This document shows, in pieces, positions 7,406 to 16,662 of a stretch of DNA of 64,000 bases. A model generated the notes under the pieces. It searched no databases, was not told the DNA's origin, and saw nothing but the letters and a program-made list of their open reading frames with translations. Where the stretch lies: the NCBI RefSeq assembly GCF_014836535.1, contig NZ_JACSQP010000001.1, positions 2,849 to 66,848 of the forward strand, written 5' to 3'. Source of the stretch: Microbacterium pullorum (GTDB lineage: Bacteria; Actinomycetota; Actinomycetes; Actinomycetales; Microbacteriaceae). Every line of letters begins with the position of its first letter. Position 1 is the stretch's first letter. The position numbers and the translations under genes are program-made.

Positions 7406-8782
7406 TCACGCCGCGCTGCGGCGCACCGAGCGGGCGAGCGGCTCGGTGGCGGCCATTGCCCCGGCCACCGCGGCGAAGCCGGCGACGAAGGTCAGCGCCA
7501 CGACGATGATCGGTACCGGCGCGAGCATGCCGGAGGCCCCCACGATCGGCACGCTCAGCGCCGCGCCGACGGCGGCACCGCCCAACGCAGCCCAGCGCAG
7601 CGGCACCATGACGGCCAGGCTGCGCGACCGGCGCAGCTGATCCTCGGGCATGCCCAGGCGGTCCAGACCCACGATGAGCTCGCGGTCTTCGAGCACCGAT
7701 GCCGCCTGCGTGACGCCGACCGAGCAGGCCAGCAGCACGAACGCCGCACCCAGGGTCACCAGCACGCCGACGCGGATGTCGGAGAGGAGTGTCCCCTGCT
7801 CGTTCTCGCCGACGGACTCGAGCAGCCCCATCCCGCCGCCGGCGACGACGGCGATGAACGCGATCATCGCGATGCCCGAGACCCGCCGCCACGCCTGCGG
7901 TGCGTGGGCGGCCAGCTCGCGACCGGCGATGAGGGTCGCCGCCGAGGTCGCGCGGCGCGCCATGCGGCGGCCGTGCGCGGCGACGATGGGGGCGCCGATG
8001 ACGTTGATCAGCCCCATCGCACCGGCGAACATGCCGATGAGGATCATGACGCCCAGCGTGTCGCTGAGGGTGCCGAAGCTCGCCGCCGCGGCGATGAGCG
8101 CGACCAGCGCCACGAGTCCCCCCACGAGCACGACGATCCGGCGCGGTGCGGCATCCGTCCGCCGGCGCACGCCGAGGGGACCCAGCCGCACGGCGCGCAG
8201 ACTCAGCGCGGCGCTCGTGGTGGCCAGCGCAGTCACACCCACGACGGCCCAGCCGAGCGCCGGCAGTCCCGCCCACACCGCGGCGATACCGACCGGTCCG
8301 CCGAAGAAGGGCAGCAGCCCCACCAACGGCAGCAGCACGAGGTACAGCACGACGCCGACGAGGGCTCCGGCGAAGGCCGTGAGCGCGGCTTCGGCGACGG
8401 TCATCGCCGACACCTCGGTGCTGGTCGCCCCCAGCAGTCGCAGGGTCGCCAGCCGGTCGTTGCGGCGCCGGCTCGACAGGCGGGCAGCGGCAGCGCCCAG
8501 CGTGAACACCGGCACGGCCAGCAGCACGAGGGCCAGCAGGCTCAGCATCGGGTAGAGCGGGTCGCCCGCCACGCGGGGGTCGGTGTGGAACATCACGGTG
8601 CCGCCGACGACCACCAGCAGCAGCGCCGTCGTGACGGCGAAGGCGACGACCGGCAGCAGCAGTGCCGCCCGGCCCTGTCGCGACGGGCGGGCCATCAGGG
8701 TCGTGAGCGTCACGATGCGCCCGAACGAGCCCACCGAACCACGCGGCGGCGTCGTGGGGGCGCCCACCAGCGCGGCGGTCAT
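7406..8782 (-). CDS. FtsX-type ABC transporter permease
   Basis: A 458-residue membrane permease. The FtsX/MacB signature follows the first helices as 'RNDRLATLRLLGATSTEVSA', and related 'LDRLGMPEDQLRRS' appears near the C-terminus, so the protein seems to hold two half-repeats. About eight to ten hydrophobic segments are visible. It begins with an ATGA overlap with the stop codon of the upstream ATPase gene, so the two are translationally coupled and form one exporter. Relatives export lipoproteins, peptides or antimicrobial agents; the cargo here is unknown. Confidence 0.82.
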   Translation of the reverse strand: MTAALVGAPTTPPRGSVGSFGRIVTLTTLMARPSRQGRAALLLPVVAFAVTTALLLVVVGGTVMFHTDPRVAGDPLYPMLSLLALVLLAVPVFTLGAAAARLSSRRRNDRLATLRLLGATSTEVSAMTVAEAALTAFAGALVGVVLYLVLLPLVGLLPFFGGPVGIAAVWAGLPALGWAVVGVTALATTSAALSLRAVRLGPLGVRRRTDAAPRRIVVLVGGLVALVALIAAAASFGTLSDTLGVMILIGMFAGAMGLINVIGAPIVAAHGRRMARRATSAATLIAGRELAAHAPQAWRRVSGIAMIAFIAVVAGGGMGLLESVGENEQGTLLSDIRVGVLVTLGAAFVLLACSVGVTQAASVLEDRELIVGLDRLGMPEDQLRRSRSLAVMVPLRWAALGGAAVGAALSVPIVGASGMLAPVPIIVVALTFVAGFAAVAGAMAATEPLARSVRRSAA

Positions 8783-9522
8783 CGTCCGGCTCCGCTCGCG
8801 GCGGCGGTGGACGCGGTGCCGGCGGCTTCGCCCACGATGCGGCCGTCGCGCATGTGCAGCACGCGGTCGCAGCGCGCGGCGACGCCGGGGTCGTGGGTGA
8901 CGACGACGAGGCTGCGACCCTGCCCGGTCGTGGCGTGCAGCAGAGCGCCCATCACCTCGGCCGAGGTGGTCGAATCGAGGGCTCCGGTCGGCTCATCGGC
9001 GAACACCACCGGGGCTCCGGTCGTCTGCGCGCGGGCGATGGCGACGCGCTGGGCCTGCCCGCCCGAGAGTTGGCCGATGCGGCGGTCCGCCATGCCGGCC
9101 AGTCCGAGCGCGTCCAGCCAGCCGGCGGCGTGTGCCTCGGCCTGCTTTCGCGGGAGCCCGGTGACGATCAGCGGCAGCGCGGCGTTCTCGATGGCGGTGA
9201 GCTCGGGCAGCAGCAGATGCTCCTGGAAGACGAACCCGACGTGCGAGCGGCGCACAGCCGAACGCTCCGATTCGCTCATGCCGACCAGTTCCAGCACCGC
9301 CGCACCGGGCACGGTGAGGCGCACGGAGCCGGCGTCGGGGGAGAGGATCGCCGCGAGGCAGTGCAGCAGCGTCGTCTTGCCGGAGCCGGATGCGCCCATC
9401 ACCGCGACGGATTCGCCGCGCGCGATGGTGACGTCGACGCCGGCCAGTGCGGTGAGCGGGCCGTAGCGCTTGATGAGACCGGTGGTGGTCAGGGCAGGAG
9501 GGGCAGATGTGTTGTTCACCAT
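8779..9522 (-). CDS. ABC transporter ATP-binding protein (MacB/LolD type)
   Basis: Nucleotide-binding subunit of 247 residues paired with the downstream FtsX-type permease. Visible motifs: Walker A 'GASGSGKTTLLH', Q-loop region 'VGFVFQEHLLLPELTAIENA', signature 'LSGGQAQRVAIARA', Walker B 'VVFADEPTGALDS' and H-loop 'VVVTHD'. The phrase 'DEPTGALDS' is typical of the MacB/LolD/antimicrobial-peptide exporter branch. The ATG at 9522 is preferred over earlier in-frame codons because the ATPase fold starts there; a GTG one codon later is also possible. It is divergent from the PTS gene. Confidence 0.85.
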   Translation of the reverse strand: MVNNTSAPPALTTTGLIKRYGPLTALAGVDVTIARGESVAVMGASGSGKTTLLHCLAAILSPDAGSVRLTVPGAAVLELVGMSESERSAVRRSHVGFVFQEHLLLPELTAIENAALPLIVTGLPRKQAEAHAAGWLDALGLAGMADRRIGQLSGGQAQRVAIARAQTTGAPVVFADEPTGALDSTTSAEVMGALLHATTGQGRSLVVVTHDPGVAARCDRVLHMRDGRIVGEAAGTASTAAASGAGR

Positions 9523-9706
9523 GCCAGTCTTCGCTTGCGCCCCTCTGTGGTCGTCGGCCTGAAGAGGGATGCCGCATCCCACTCGGGGATGATTCGCAAC
9601 CCCTCGACCCGCGGCCGTTCCCGGGCTAAAGTCGCCCGCGATGGACCTGGTCTCCTCGCGACCGAGCCCGGTCGGCAGGCTCATCCCCGTGAAGGGAGCA
9701 GCGCCC

Positions 9707-11800
9707 ATGCCTGACAGCCCCGCAGCCGAGATCGTCGAGAAAGTCGGCGGACCCGGCAACATCGAGAGCCTCACGCACTGCGCCACGCGGCTGCGATTCC
9801 AGTTGCGCGACGGCGACCTCGTCGACCAGAGCGGCATCGAGTCGCTCCCCGGCGTCATGGGGGCGGTGCCCCAGGCGGGCGATCGCTTCCAGGTCGTGAT
9901 CGGCGGTGGCGTGCAGACGGTCTACAACGAGATCATGGCGCTGCCCACCATGACCGGTGACGAAGAGGGCGACGTCGACGACGCCGCCGCGATCAAGGCG
10001 CGCGAGCGTGCCAAGGGGCCTCGCGGCAAGGTCGCGTGGCTCGACACCCTGTTCGAGTTCCTCTCGGACTCTTTCCGCCCGATCCTGGGTGCACTGCTGG
10101 GTGCGTCGCTGTTCATCACCTTCATGGCGCTCATGGCGACCCTCGGTGTCATCCCCTCGTGGAACGCACCGGGCGTCGTGCTCGAGCCGTCGTGGGCGTT
10201 CATCAACCTCATGTGGCAGTGCGTGTTCATCTTCCTGCCGCTCATGGTGGCCTACAACGCCTCGCAGAAGATCGGCGCCGACCCCTGGGTGGGCTTCGCG
10301 ATCATGGCGGTGGTCATGCTCCCGGGCTTCATGGCGCTGGGGCAGGATGCCACGGCGCAGCAGATCGTCTTCTTGGGCTCCGACATCACGACCGTGCCGG
10401 TCTTCGGCATTCCGCTGACGATCTTCGACTACAGCTCGCAGGTGTTCCCGCCGCTGCTCATGGCCGCCGTGCTCGGGCCGCTGTGGAAGGGCCTGAAGAA
10501 GATCATCCCCACGAACCTGCACCTGATCTTCGTGCCGTTCCTGGCGATGCTCATCATGATCCCGCTCACGGCCTTCCTCATCGGCCCCATCGGCGTCTAC
10601 GCAGGTGCGGGGCTGGCGAACCTGCTGAGCTCGATCAACGACTTCTCGCCGTTCATCTTCGCCATCATCATTCCGCTGGCCTACCCGTTCATGGTGCCGC
10701 TGGGGCTGCACTGGCCGATCAACGCGATCATGCTGCTGAACATCCAGACCCTCGGCTACGACTTCATCCAGGGCCCCATGGGGGCCTGGAACTTCGCCTG
10801 CTTCGGCGCCACGGCCGCGGTGCTGGTGCTGGCGTGGCGTGAGCGCGACCAGGCGATGAAGCAGACGGCGACCGGTGCCCTCGCGGCGGGGCTGCTCGGC
10901 GGCATCTCGGAACCGTCGCTGTACGGCATCCATCTGCGTTTCAAGCGGATCTATCCACGCATGCTCGTGGGCTGCTTCGTCGGCGGCCTCATCATCGGCA
11001 TCGGCGGGGGCGTCCGCACCGAGGCGTTCGTGTTCACCTCGTTGCTGACCATCCCGGCGTTCCAGCCGCTGGCGCTGTACGGCATCGCGGTGGCGGCGGC
11101 GTTCATCACCTCGATGACGCTCGTGCTGATCTTCGGCTACAAGCCGAAGCCCACCGCCGAAGAGGCGGCCGCGGTCGGCGACAGCGGCACGGTCGCCGCG
11201 CCGACGGCTGGGTCGGGTGCACCTGCCGCGGCGACCGCGGGGGCCGCGGTCGGCGGGGCGGCGACGGCGACGGCCGTCAGACCCACGACGGCGACGGCCA
11301 CCGCCGATGCCGGCAACGCGCCCAACGTGGGGGCGGCGCTGCAGATCATGTCGCCACTGGACGGCAGGGCGGTGCCGCTCTCGGACGTGCCCGACCCGGT
11401 GTTCGCCGGCGGCACGATGGGCCCAGGCGTCGCGATCGAGCCGAGCGGTGACACCGTCTACGCGCCCGGCGCAGGCACGGTCGCTGCCGCCCAGCCCACC
11501 GGGCACGCCTTCGGGCTGGTGCTCGACGGCGGCATCGAGCTGCTCATCCACGTCGGCATCGACACCGTGAACCTGAAGGGCGAGGGGTTCGATGTCAAGG
11601 TGCACAACGGCGACCGCATTGAGGTCGGAACGCCCCTGGTGACGTTCGACCGCGCGGTCATCGAGAAGGCGGGCTACCCGCTCATCACCCCGGTGATCGT
11701 GCTCAACGCCGACCAGTTCGACGCGGTCGACCCGATCGAGCTCGGCCCGACGACGGCCGGCGCGCCGCTGCTGTCGGTCGAGACGAAAGCGGCCGACTGA
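9707..11800 (+). CDS. PTS beta-glucoside-type transporter subunit IIBCA
   Basis: Single-chain phosphotransferase-system permease of 697 residues that imports and phosphorylates a sugar at the expense of phosphoenolpyruvate. The EIIB domain is at the N-terminus with the phospho-cysteine C25 in 'LTHCATRLRF'. The membrane EIIC domain spans about residues 100-470. An Ala/Gly/Thr-rich linker (~485-545) joins the EIIA domain, whose active histidine is H615 in 'LIHVGIDTVNLKGEGF'. B-C-A order and length match the BglF class for aryl-beta-glucosides, trehalose or sucrose. The ATG at 9707 is chosen over one at 9641 because GGGAG precedes it and the EIIB fold begins there. No BglG antiterminator or phospho-glycosidase is adjacent. 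Confidence 0.88.
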   Translation: MPDSPAAEIVEKVGGPGNIESLTHCATRLRFQLRDGDLVDQSGIESLPGVMGAVPQAGDRFQVVIGGGVQTVYNEIMALPTMTGDEEGDVDDAAAIKARERAKGPRGKVAWLDTLFEFLSDSFRPILGALLGASLFITFMALMATLGVIPSWNAPGVVLEPSWAFINLMWQCVFIFLPLMVAYNASQKIGADPWVGFAIMAVVMLPGFMALGQDATAQQIVFLGSDITTVPVFGIPLTIFDYSSQVFPPLLMAAVLGPLWKGLKKIIPTNLHLIFVPFLAMLIMIPLTAFLIGPIGVYAGAGLANLLSSINDFSPFIFAIIIPLAYPFMVPLGLHWPINAIMLLNIQTLGYDFIQGPMGAWNFACFGATAAVLVLAWRERDQAMKQTATGALAAGLLGGISEPSLYGIHLRFKRIYPRMLVGCFVGGLIIGIGGGVRTEAFVFTSLLTIPAFQPLALYGIAVAAAFITSMTLVLIFGYKPKPTAEEAAAVGDSGTVAAPTAGSGAPAAATAGAAVGGAATATAVRPTTATATADAGNAPNVGAALQIMSPLDGRAVPLSDVPDPVFAGGTMGPGVAIEPSGDTVYAPGAGTVAAAQPTGHAFGLVLDGGIELLIHVGIDTVNLKGEGFDVKVHNGDRIEVGTPLVTFDRAVIEKAGYPLITPVIVLNADQFDAVDPIELGPTTAGAPLLSVETKAAD

Positions 11801-11829
11801 CGCGGGCTCACCCTCGACCGGAGCCGACA

Positions 11830-11866
11830 CGGCGGCGCGGCACGTCGGGCTCGTGCCGCGCCGCCG
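11830..11866. terminator. Bidirectional hairpin terminator
   Basis: CGGCGGCGCGGCAC (11830-11843), a 9-nt loop and GTGCCGCGCCGCCG (11853-11866) form a perfect 14-bp stem between the convergent PTS and thioredoxin-like genes. Confidence 0.75.
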
Positions 11867-11869
11867 GGG

Positions 11870-12568
11870 TCACTCGGCGGCGGCCGCCGCCACGGCCTCA
11901 CGGAGGCGCGCGGCATCCGACCCGTCACCGCGGATCTCGAACGTCTCGCCGTCGACGACGAGCAGCGGCACGTGGTCGACCGGGGTGTCGCTGCCGACGA
12001 CGGTGCCGACCCAGCGGTCGTTGCTCTCCTGCACCCATTCGGCCATCGTTCGTCCTTCGACTCCCGCGGTGAGGTCGGCGGCGACGCCCGCCTCGGCAGC
12101 GTAGGCCAGCAGATCTGCGTCGGTCGGTGCTCCGGCGGCATCCACCTGGTTGGCCTGCAGCAGGGCGTACAGCGGCAGCAGCGCATCGGTCTCACCGGCC
12201 TGGGCGGTGAGGGCGAGGAGGTTGGCCGCGCGTGTGGAGTAGTCGGTGGTGTCGCCGCGCTTGGCGCTGACGTAATTCATCGGGTGCAGCGCCAGCGTGA
12301 TCGTGCCGTCGGCCACCCAGGCTTCGAGGTCGTCCCCGGTGGTCTCCTCGAGCACTGCGCAGTACGGGCAGGAGAGGTCGGTCCACAGCTCCACGCTGAC
12401 CGCGCCGTCGCCCGTGACGAGTCCCTCGTCCACCGGCAAGGACGCGGGGGACGAGGTGGGGGACGCGCCCCCGCCGGCGCTCGCCTCGTCTCCGGCCGCA
12501 CTGCAGCCGGAGAGGGCGACCAGCGCCGCCGCGACTACGGCGAGGGGGAGGAGTCGCTGACGGTTCAT
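11870..12568 (-). CDS. DsbA-like thioredoxin-fold lipoprotein
   Basis: Exported lipoprotein of 232 residues. The signal peptide ends in lipobox 'LSGC' with the lipidated cysteine at C22, then a Ser/Ala/Gly-rich linker. The thioredoxin-like domain starts near residue 55 and has the redox motif C67-P-Y-C70 and a 'DHVPLLVVDG' segment holding the cis-proline. The family oxidises or isomerises disulphides in secreted proteins, or reduces partners, outside the membrane. It resembles the DsbA/DSBA-like oxidoreductases common in actinobacteria. The gene is monocistronic, convergent with the PTS gene and divergent from the S9 peptidase gene. Confidence 0.85.
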   Translation of the reverse strand: MNRQRLLPLAVVAAALVALSGCSAAGDEASAGGGASPTSSPASLPVDEGLVTGDGAVSVELWTDLSCPYCAVLEETTGDDLEAWVADGTITLALHPMNYVSAKRGDTTDYSTRAANLLALTAQAGETDALLPLYALLQANQVDAAGAPTDADLLAYAAEAGVAADLTAGVEGRTMAEWVQESNDRWVGTVVGSDTPVDHVPLLVVDGETFEIRGDGSDAARLREAVAAAAAE

Positions 12569-12640
12569 GCTTCGTTGTTACCGGGTCGGCGGCGCCCGTG
12601 CACGTTCATCGTAGAAGAGGCACGACGCATCCCCCCGCTA

Positions 12641-12651
12641 TGGTCAGACCA
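12641..12651. promoter_or_regulatory. Candidate operator between divergent genes
   Basis: TGGTC-A-GACCA is a perfect 5-1-5 palindrome about 45 nt upstream of the S9 peptidase promoter, of the type bound by GntR/FadR-family regulators. A second, wider inverted repeat (CGTTCCC ... GGGAACG, about 12658-12684) lies next to it. Confidence 0.35.
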
Positions 12652-12694
12652 CATGTACGTTCCCTACGAACGGGGGCGGGAACGCAGGCGGCGA

Positions 12695-12700
12695 TAGCCT
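12695..12700 (+). promoter_or_regulatory. -10 box (leaderless) of the S9 peptidase gene
   Basis: TAGCCT, 7 nt before ATG 12708. There is no Shine-Dalgarno sequence in the remaining leader. Confidence 0.65.
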
Positions 12701-12707
12701 GGAAGGC

Positions 12708-14813
12708 ATGGTCACGACTCCCTTCGACGCCCTCGACGACTACATCGCCCTGCCTCGCGTGGAGGCGGTGGCAGTGGCTCCGGACGGCGCACGGGCGGTG
12801 CTGACCGTCGCGACCCTCACGAAGGATGCCACCGGCTACGAGCGCTCGCTGTGGGAGGTGCCCGCCACCGGCGACGGCACCCCGCGCCGGCTCACACGGT
12901 CGGCCAAGGGCGAGGCGGGTGCGGCGTTCCTTCCCAGTGGTGACCTGCTGTTCGTCTCCGCCCGTCCCGATGTCGAGGCAGCCGACGGCGAGGACGCCGG
13001 TCAGCTGTGGCTGCTGCCCGCCGCGGGCGGCGAAGCGCGCCCGGTGACGCGGCTGGCCGGTGGCGTGTCCGGCATCGCCGGGGTGGCCGAAGCCGCCGAG
13101 CGCCTCGTGCTCGCCGCGGGCCTGCTTCCCTCGGCCGAGACCCTCGAAGACGACGCGCGTCTGCGTGCCGAGCGCACCAAGCGCAAGGTGTCGGCCATCC
13201 TCCACGACACCTACCCGGTGCGGCACTGGGACCACGACCTGGGTCCCGACGAACCGCACCTGCTGTCGCTCGACCTCGACGGTCTCGACGACACCCTCGC
13301 CGCCGTCGCCGACGAAGAAGCGGCTGCCGAGGGGGCCGACGACCTCGGCGCGGATGCCGACCGACCCGAGCCCTACCCGGCCAGCCTGCCGCGCCCCCGC
13401 GACCTCACCCCGCACCCCGGACGCACCGGCGAGAACGCCGGCACCGCCCTCACCCCCGACGGCACGACACTCGTGGCCGCCCTGCTGGTGTCCACCGGCC
13501 TCGACGGTCGCTACCGCCTGGTGTCGATCGACGTCGCCACCGGCGCGCACACGGTGCTGCGCGACGAGTCGGGCGTCGACCTCACCGCCCCCGCGATCAG
13601 CCACGACGGGACCACGCTCGCCTATGTGCGGTCGGTGAAATCGACGCCGGCCGCCCCGACCGCGCAGGAGCTGTGGGTGAGCAGCATCGACGGCTCGTCG
13701 CCGCGGCGCATCGCCGCCGAGTGGGACCGGTGGCCGAGTGGCATCCAGTTCGACCACGACGACCGTGCGCTCATCGTCACCGCCGACTCCGACGGGCGGG
13801 GGCCGGTGTTCCGCATCGGCCTGGACGACGGCGCTGTCGACCAGATCACCCACGACGACTTCACCTACACCGATGTGCACGTCGACCGCCGCACCGGCGA
13901 CCTCGTGGCGCTGCGCTCATCGTGGATCGCCGCGCCCCACCCGGTGCGCATCGCGCGCGACGGTGCGGTCACCGTGCTCGCCACCCCCGCGCCGGCGCCC
14001 GAGGTGCCCGGCACGATCACCGAGGTGGAGACCACCGCGGCCGACGGCGCGCGCGTGCGCGGCTGGCTGCTGCTGCCCCAGGGCGCCGCGGCCGAGACCC
14101 CGGCGCCGCTGCTGCTGTGGATCCACGGCGGCCCGCTCAACAGCTGGAACGCGTGGAGCTGGCGCTGGAACCCGAACCTCGCCGTCGCCCGCGGCTATGC
14201 CGTGCTGCTGCCCGACCCGGCGCTGTCCACCGGGTACGGCCTGGACTTCATCGCGCGCGGCTGGAACAGCTGGGGTGCGGCGCCGTTCACCGACCTCATG
14301 TCGATCACGGATGTCGTCGAGGCCCGTCCCGACATCGACGAGACCCGCACGGCCGCGATGGGCGGGTCGTTCGGCGGGTACATGGCCAACTGGGTGGCCG
14401 GGCACACCGACCGGTTCCGGGCGATCGTGACCCACGCGAGCCTCTGGGCGCTCGACCAGTTCGCCGGCACCACCGACCACGCCGGGTACTGGCAGAGCAT
14501 CTTCACGCCGGAGGCGATGCTCGAGAATTCGCCCCACCGGGCCGTCGCCGACATCCGTACGCCGCTGCTGGTCATCCACGGCGACCGCGACTACCGAGTG
14601 CCGATCGGCGAGAGCCTGCGGCTGTGGGCCGAGCTCATGGAGCACCACGGCAACGACGACGGCACGACCGAGCACCGGTTCCTGTACTTCCCCGACGAGA
14701 ACCACTGGGTGCTCAAGCCCCAGCACGCCGTGGTCTGGTACGACACCGTGTTCGCGTTCCTCGGCGAGCACCTGCGGGGCGACGCGCCCACCCGTCCCGC
14801 CGGGCTCGGCTGA
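12708..14813 (+). CDS. S9 family (prolyl-oligopeptidase-like) serine peptidase
   Basis: Cytoplasmic serine peptidase of 701 residues in the acylaminoacyl-peptidase/dipeptidyl-peptidase branch of family S9. An N-terminal beta-propeller (about residues 1-420, with WD40-like 'PDGTTLVAALL' and 'ISHDGTTLAYVRS' blades) is followed by an alpha/beta-hydrolase domain. The catalytic triad is readable as S554 in 'GGSFGGYM', D628 in 'HGDRDYRVP' and H666 in 'DENHWVL'. No signal peptide is present. It likely trims short peptides. The gene stands alone with its own leaderless promoter and a hairpin after it. Confidence 0.9.
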   Translation: MVTTPFDALDDYIALPRVEAVAVAPDGARAVLTVATLTKDATGYERSLWEVPATGDGTPRRLTRSAKGEAGAAFLPSGDLLFVSARPDVEAADGEDAGQLWLLPAAGGEARPVTRLAGGVSGIAGVAEAAERLVLAAGLLPSAETLEDDARLRAERTKRKVSAILHDTYPVRHWDHDLGPDEPHLLSLDLDGLDDTLAAVADEEAAAEGADDLGADADRPEPYPASLPRPRDLTPHPGRTGENAGTALTPDGTTLVAALLVSTGLDGRYRLVSIDVATGAHTVLRDESGVDLTAPAISHDGTTLAYVRSVKSTPAAPTAQELWVSSIDGSSPRRIAAEWDRWPSGIQFDHDDRALIVTADSDGRGPVFRIGLDDGAVDQITHDDFTYTDVHVDRRTGDLVALRSSWIAAPHPVRIARDGAVTVLATPAPAPEVPGTITEVETTAADGARVRGWLLLPQGAAAETPAPLLLWIHGGPLNSWNAWSWRWNPNLAVARGYAVLLPDPALSTGYGLDFIARGWNSWGAAPFTDLMSITDVVEARPDIDETRTAAMGGSFGGYMANWVAGHTDRFRAIVTHASLWALDQFAGTTDHAGYWQSIFTPEAMLENSPHRAVADIRTPLLVIHGDRDYRVPIGESLRLWAELMEHHGNDDGTTEHRFLYFPDENHWVLKPQHAVVWYDTVFAFLGEHLRGDAPTRPAGLG

Positions 14814-14814
14814 C

Positions 14815-14857
14815 CCGCGGGCTGCGGCGGGGCGAGCGCCCTGTCGCAGCCGCGCGG
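14815..14857. terminator. Imperfect bidirectional hairpin
   Basis: CCGCGGGCTGC (14815-14825) pairs with GCAGCCGCGCGG (14846-14857) with one bulged base, between the convergent S9 peptidase and pgi genes. Confidence 0.45.
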
Positions 14858-14863
14858 TCGGCG

Positions 14864-16546
14864 TCAGTGCCGGCGGTGCGCCCGGTAGTACTCCAGCAGC
14901 CCGCGCGTGGAGGCATCCTGTGCCGCCAGCGCGTCGGCGTCGCCCTCGATCGCGGGGGCGATCTGCAGCGCGAGCTGCTTGCCCAACTCCACGCCCCACT
15001 GGTCGAACGAGTTGATGCCCCAGATCACGCCCTGGGTGAAGGTGATGTGCTCGTACAGCGCGATGAGCTCGCCCAGCACCCGGGGCGTCAGCGAGTCGGC
15101 GAAGATCGACGTCGTCGGCCGGTTGCCGGGGAATGTGCGCGCTGCGACGAGCGGACCGGTGGTGCCCTCGGCCTCGACCTCCTCGGCGGTCTTGCCGAAC
15201 GCGAGCGCCCTGGTCTGCGCGAGGAAGTTCGCCAGGAACAGTCCGTGCACGTCGCGTCCGTCGTCGGCGAGCGGGTAGGCGGGGTTCACGAAGGCGATGA
15301 AGTCCGCCGGGATGAGGCGGGTGCCCTGGTGGATCAGCTGGTAGAACGCGTGCTGTCCGTTGGTGCCGGGCTCGCCCCAGAACACCTCGCCGGTGTCGGT
15401 GGTGACGGGCGTGCCGTCCCAGCGCACCGACTTGCCGTTGGATTCCATCGTCAGCTGCTGCAGGTAGGCGGCGAAGCGGTGCAGCTGCTGGGCATAGGGC
15501 AGCACCGCGTGCGACTGCGACCCGAGGAAGTTGGAATACCAGACGTTGAGCAGTCCCATGAGTACCGGGACGTTGCGCTCGAGCGGGGTCGTGCGCACGT
15601 GCTCGTCGACGGCGTGGAAGCCGGCGAGCAGCTCGCGGAACACGTCGGGGCCGAGTTCGATCGCCAGTGACAGGCCGATCGCGGAGTCCACCGAGTAGCG
15701 ACCGCCCACCCAGTCCCAGAATCCGAACGCGTTGGCCGGGTCGATCCCGAAGGCGGCGACCTTGTCCAGCGCCGTGGAGACGGCGACGAAGTGGTGGGCG
15801 ACGGCGTCGGTGCGCGACGCGTCGCTGCCGTCGATCGCGCCGGTCTTTTCCAGCCCCGACCACAGCCAGTCCCGGGCGAGACGGGCGTTGGTGAGGGTCT
15901 CCAGCGTCGTGAAGGTCTTGGATGCCACGATGAACAGCGTCGTCTCGGGGTCGAGTCCCGCAGTCTTCTGCGCGATGTCGGTGGGGTCGATGTTCGACAC
16001 GAAGCGTGCGGATATGCCGGCGTCGGCATACGGCTGCAGCGCCTCCGACACCATGACCGGTCCGAGGTCGGAGCCGCCGATGCCGATGTTCACGATCGTC
16101 TGCACCTTCTTGCCCGTGACGCCGACCCATTCGCCCGAGCGCACCCGGTCGGCGAAGGCCGAGACGGCCGTCAGCACCTCCTGCACGTCGTGGTCGACGT
16201 CTTGACCGTCGACGACGAGGGCGGGGGAGGCGCCGGCGGGTCGGCGGAGCGCCGTGTGCAACACGGCGCGGTCTTCGGTGGTGTTGATGTGCTCGCCGGC
16301 GAGCATCGCCGCATAGCGCTCGGCGACGCCGGTCTGCTCGGCCAGGCGCACCAGGGCTGCGAGCACCTCGTCGGTGACGAGGTTCTTCGACAGGTCGACG
16401 TGGAGGTCGGCCAGCGGCAGGCTGAGGCGCTCGGCGCGACGCGGGTCGATGGCGAACCAGTCGCGCAGGTCGGGGGCGAATGTGTCGCGCAGCGCGGTCA
16501 ATTCGGTCCAGGCGGGCGTGGTGGTGGCGTCGATGGGGGCGGTCAC
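14864..16546 (-). CDS. pgi: Glucose-6-phosphate isomerase
   Basis: Glycolytic enzyme interconverting glucose 6-phosphate and fructose 6-phosphate, 560 residues, the usual length for the bacterial/eukaryotic type. Clear motifs are '[13 protein letters not shown]' near residue 140, '[10 protein letters not shown]' (phosphate-binding), '[19 protein letters not shown]' containing the active-site Glu and His, and '[11 protein letters not shown]' with the catalytic lysine. The GTG at 16546 is preferred to an upstream ATG at 16600 because TAGCGT sits 7 nt before it and the extra 18 residues do not resemble the family. This corrects the longest-frame start. Confidence 0.95.
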   Translation of the reverse strand: MTAPIDATTTPAWTELTALRDTFAPDLRDWFAIDPRRAERLSLPLADLHVDLSKNLVTDEVLAALVRLAEQTGVAERYAAMLAGEHINTTEDRAVLHTALRRPAGASPALVVDGQDVDHDVQEVLTAVSAFADRVRSGEWVGVTGKKVQTIVNIGIGGSDLGPVMVSEALQPYADAGISARFVSNIDPTDIAQKTAGLDPETTLFIVASKTFTTLETLTNARLARDWLWSGLEKTGAIDGSDASRTDAVAHHFVAVSTALDKVAAFGIDPANAFGFWDWVGGRYSVDSAIGLSLAIELGPDVFRELLAGFHAVDEHVRTTPLERNVPVLMGLLNVWYSNFLGSQSHAVLPYAQQLHRFAAYLQQLTMESNGKSVRWDGTPVTTDTGEVFWGEPGTNGQHAFYQLIHQGTRLIPADFIAFVNPAYPLADDGRDVHGLFLANFLAQTRALAFGKTAEEVEAEGTTGPLVAARTFPGNRPTTSIFADSLTPRVLGELIALYEHITFTQGVIWGINSFDQWGVELGKQLALQIAPAIEGDADALAAQDASTRGLLEYYRAHRRH

Positions 16547-16553
16547 GCCGTCC

Positions 16554-16559
16554 ACGCTA
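16554..16559 (-). promoter_or_regulatory. -10 box (leaderless) of pgi
   Basis: TAGCGT on the minus strand, 7 nt before GTG 16546. It lies inside the longest possible reading frame and so decides the start. Confidence 0.6.
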
Positions 16560-16609
16560 ACGCGACGGGGTGCACAGCGTCCACGCGGCAGCCGTGACAA
16601 CGACAGCGG

Positions 16610-16642
16610 AAAGGCCCGGTCGGATCTTCCGACCGGGCCTTT
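16610..16642 (-). terminator. Hairpin terminator of the HK-RR-DUF4097 operon
   Basis: AAAGGCCCGGTCGGA, loop TCT and TCCGACCGGGCCTTT form a perfect 15-bp stem with A/T-rich ends, 21 nt beyond the stop of the DUF4097-type gene. It is the best intrinsic terminator in the window. Confidence 0.9.
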
Positions 16643-16662
16643 CCCTGTACCAGAACCCGGAT

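Noticed and set aside
9641..9706. Upstream ATG at 9641 as the PTS gene start.
   Set aside because: The extra 22 residues do not belong to the EIIB fold, while ATG 9707 has a GGGAG ribosome site and the conserved N-terminus.
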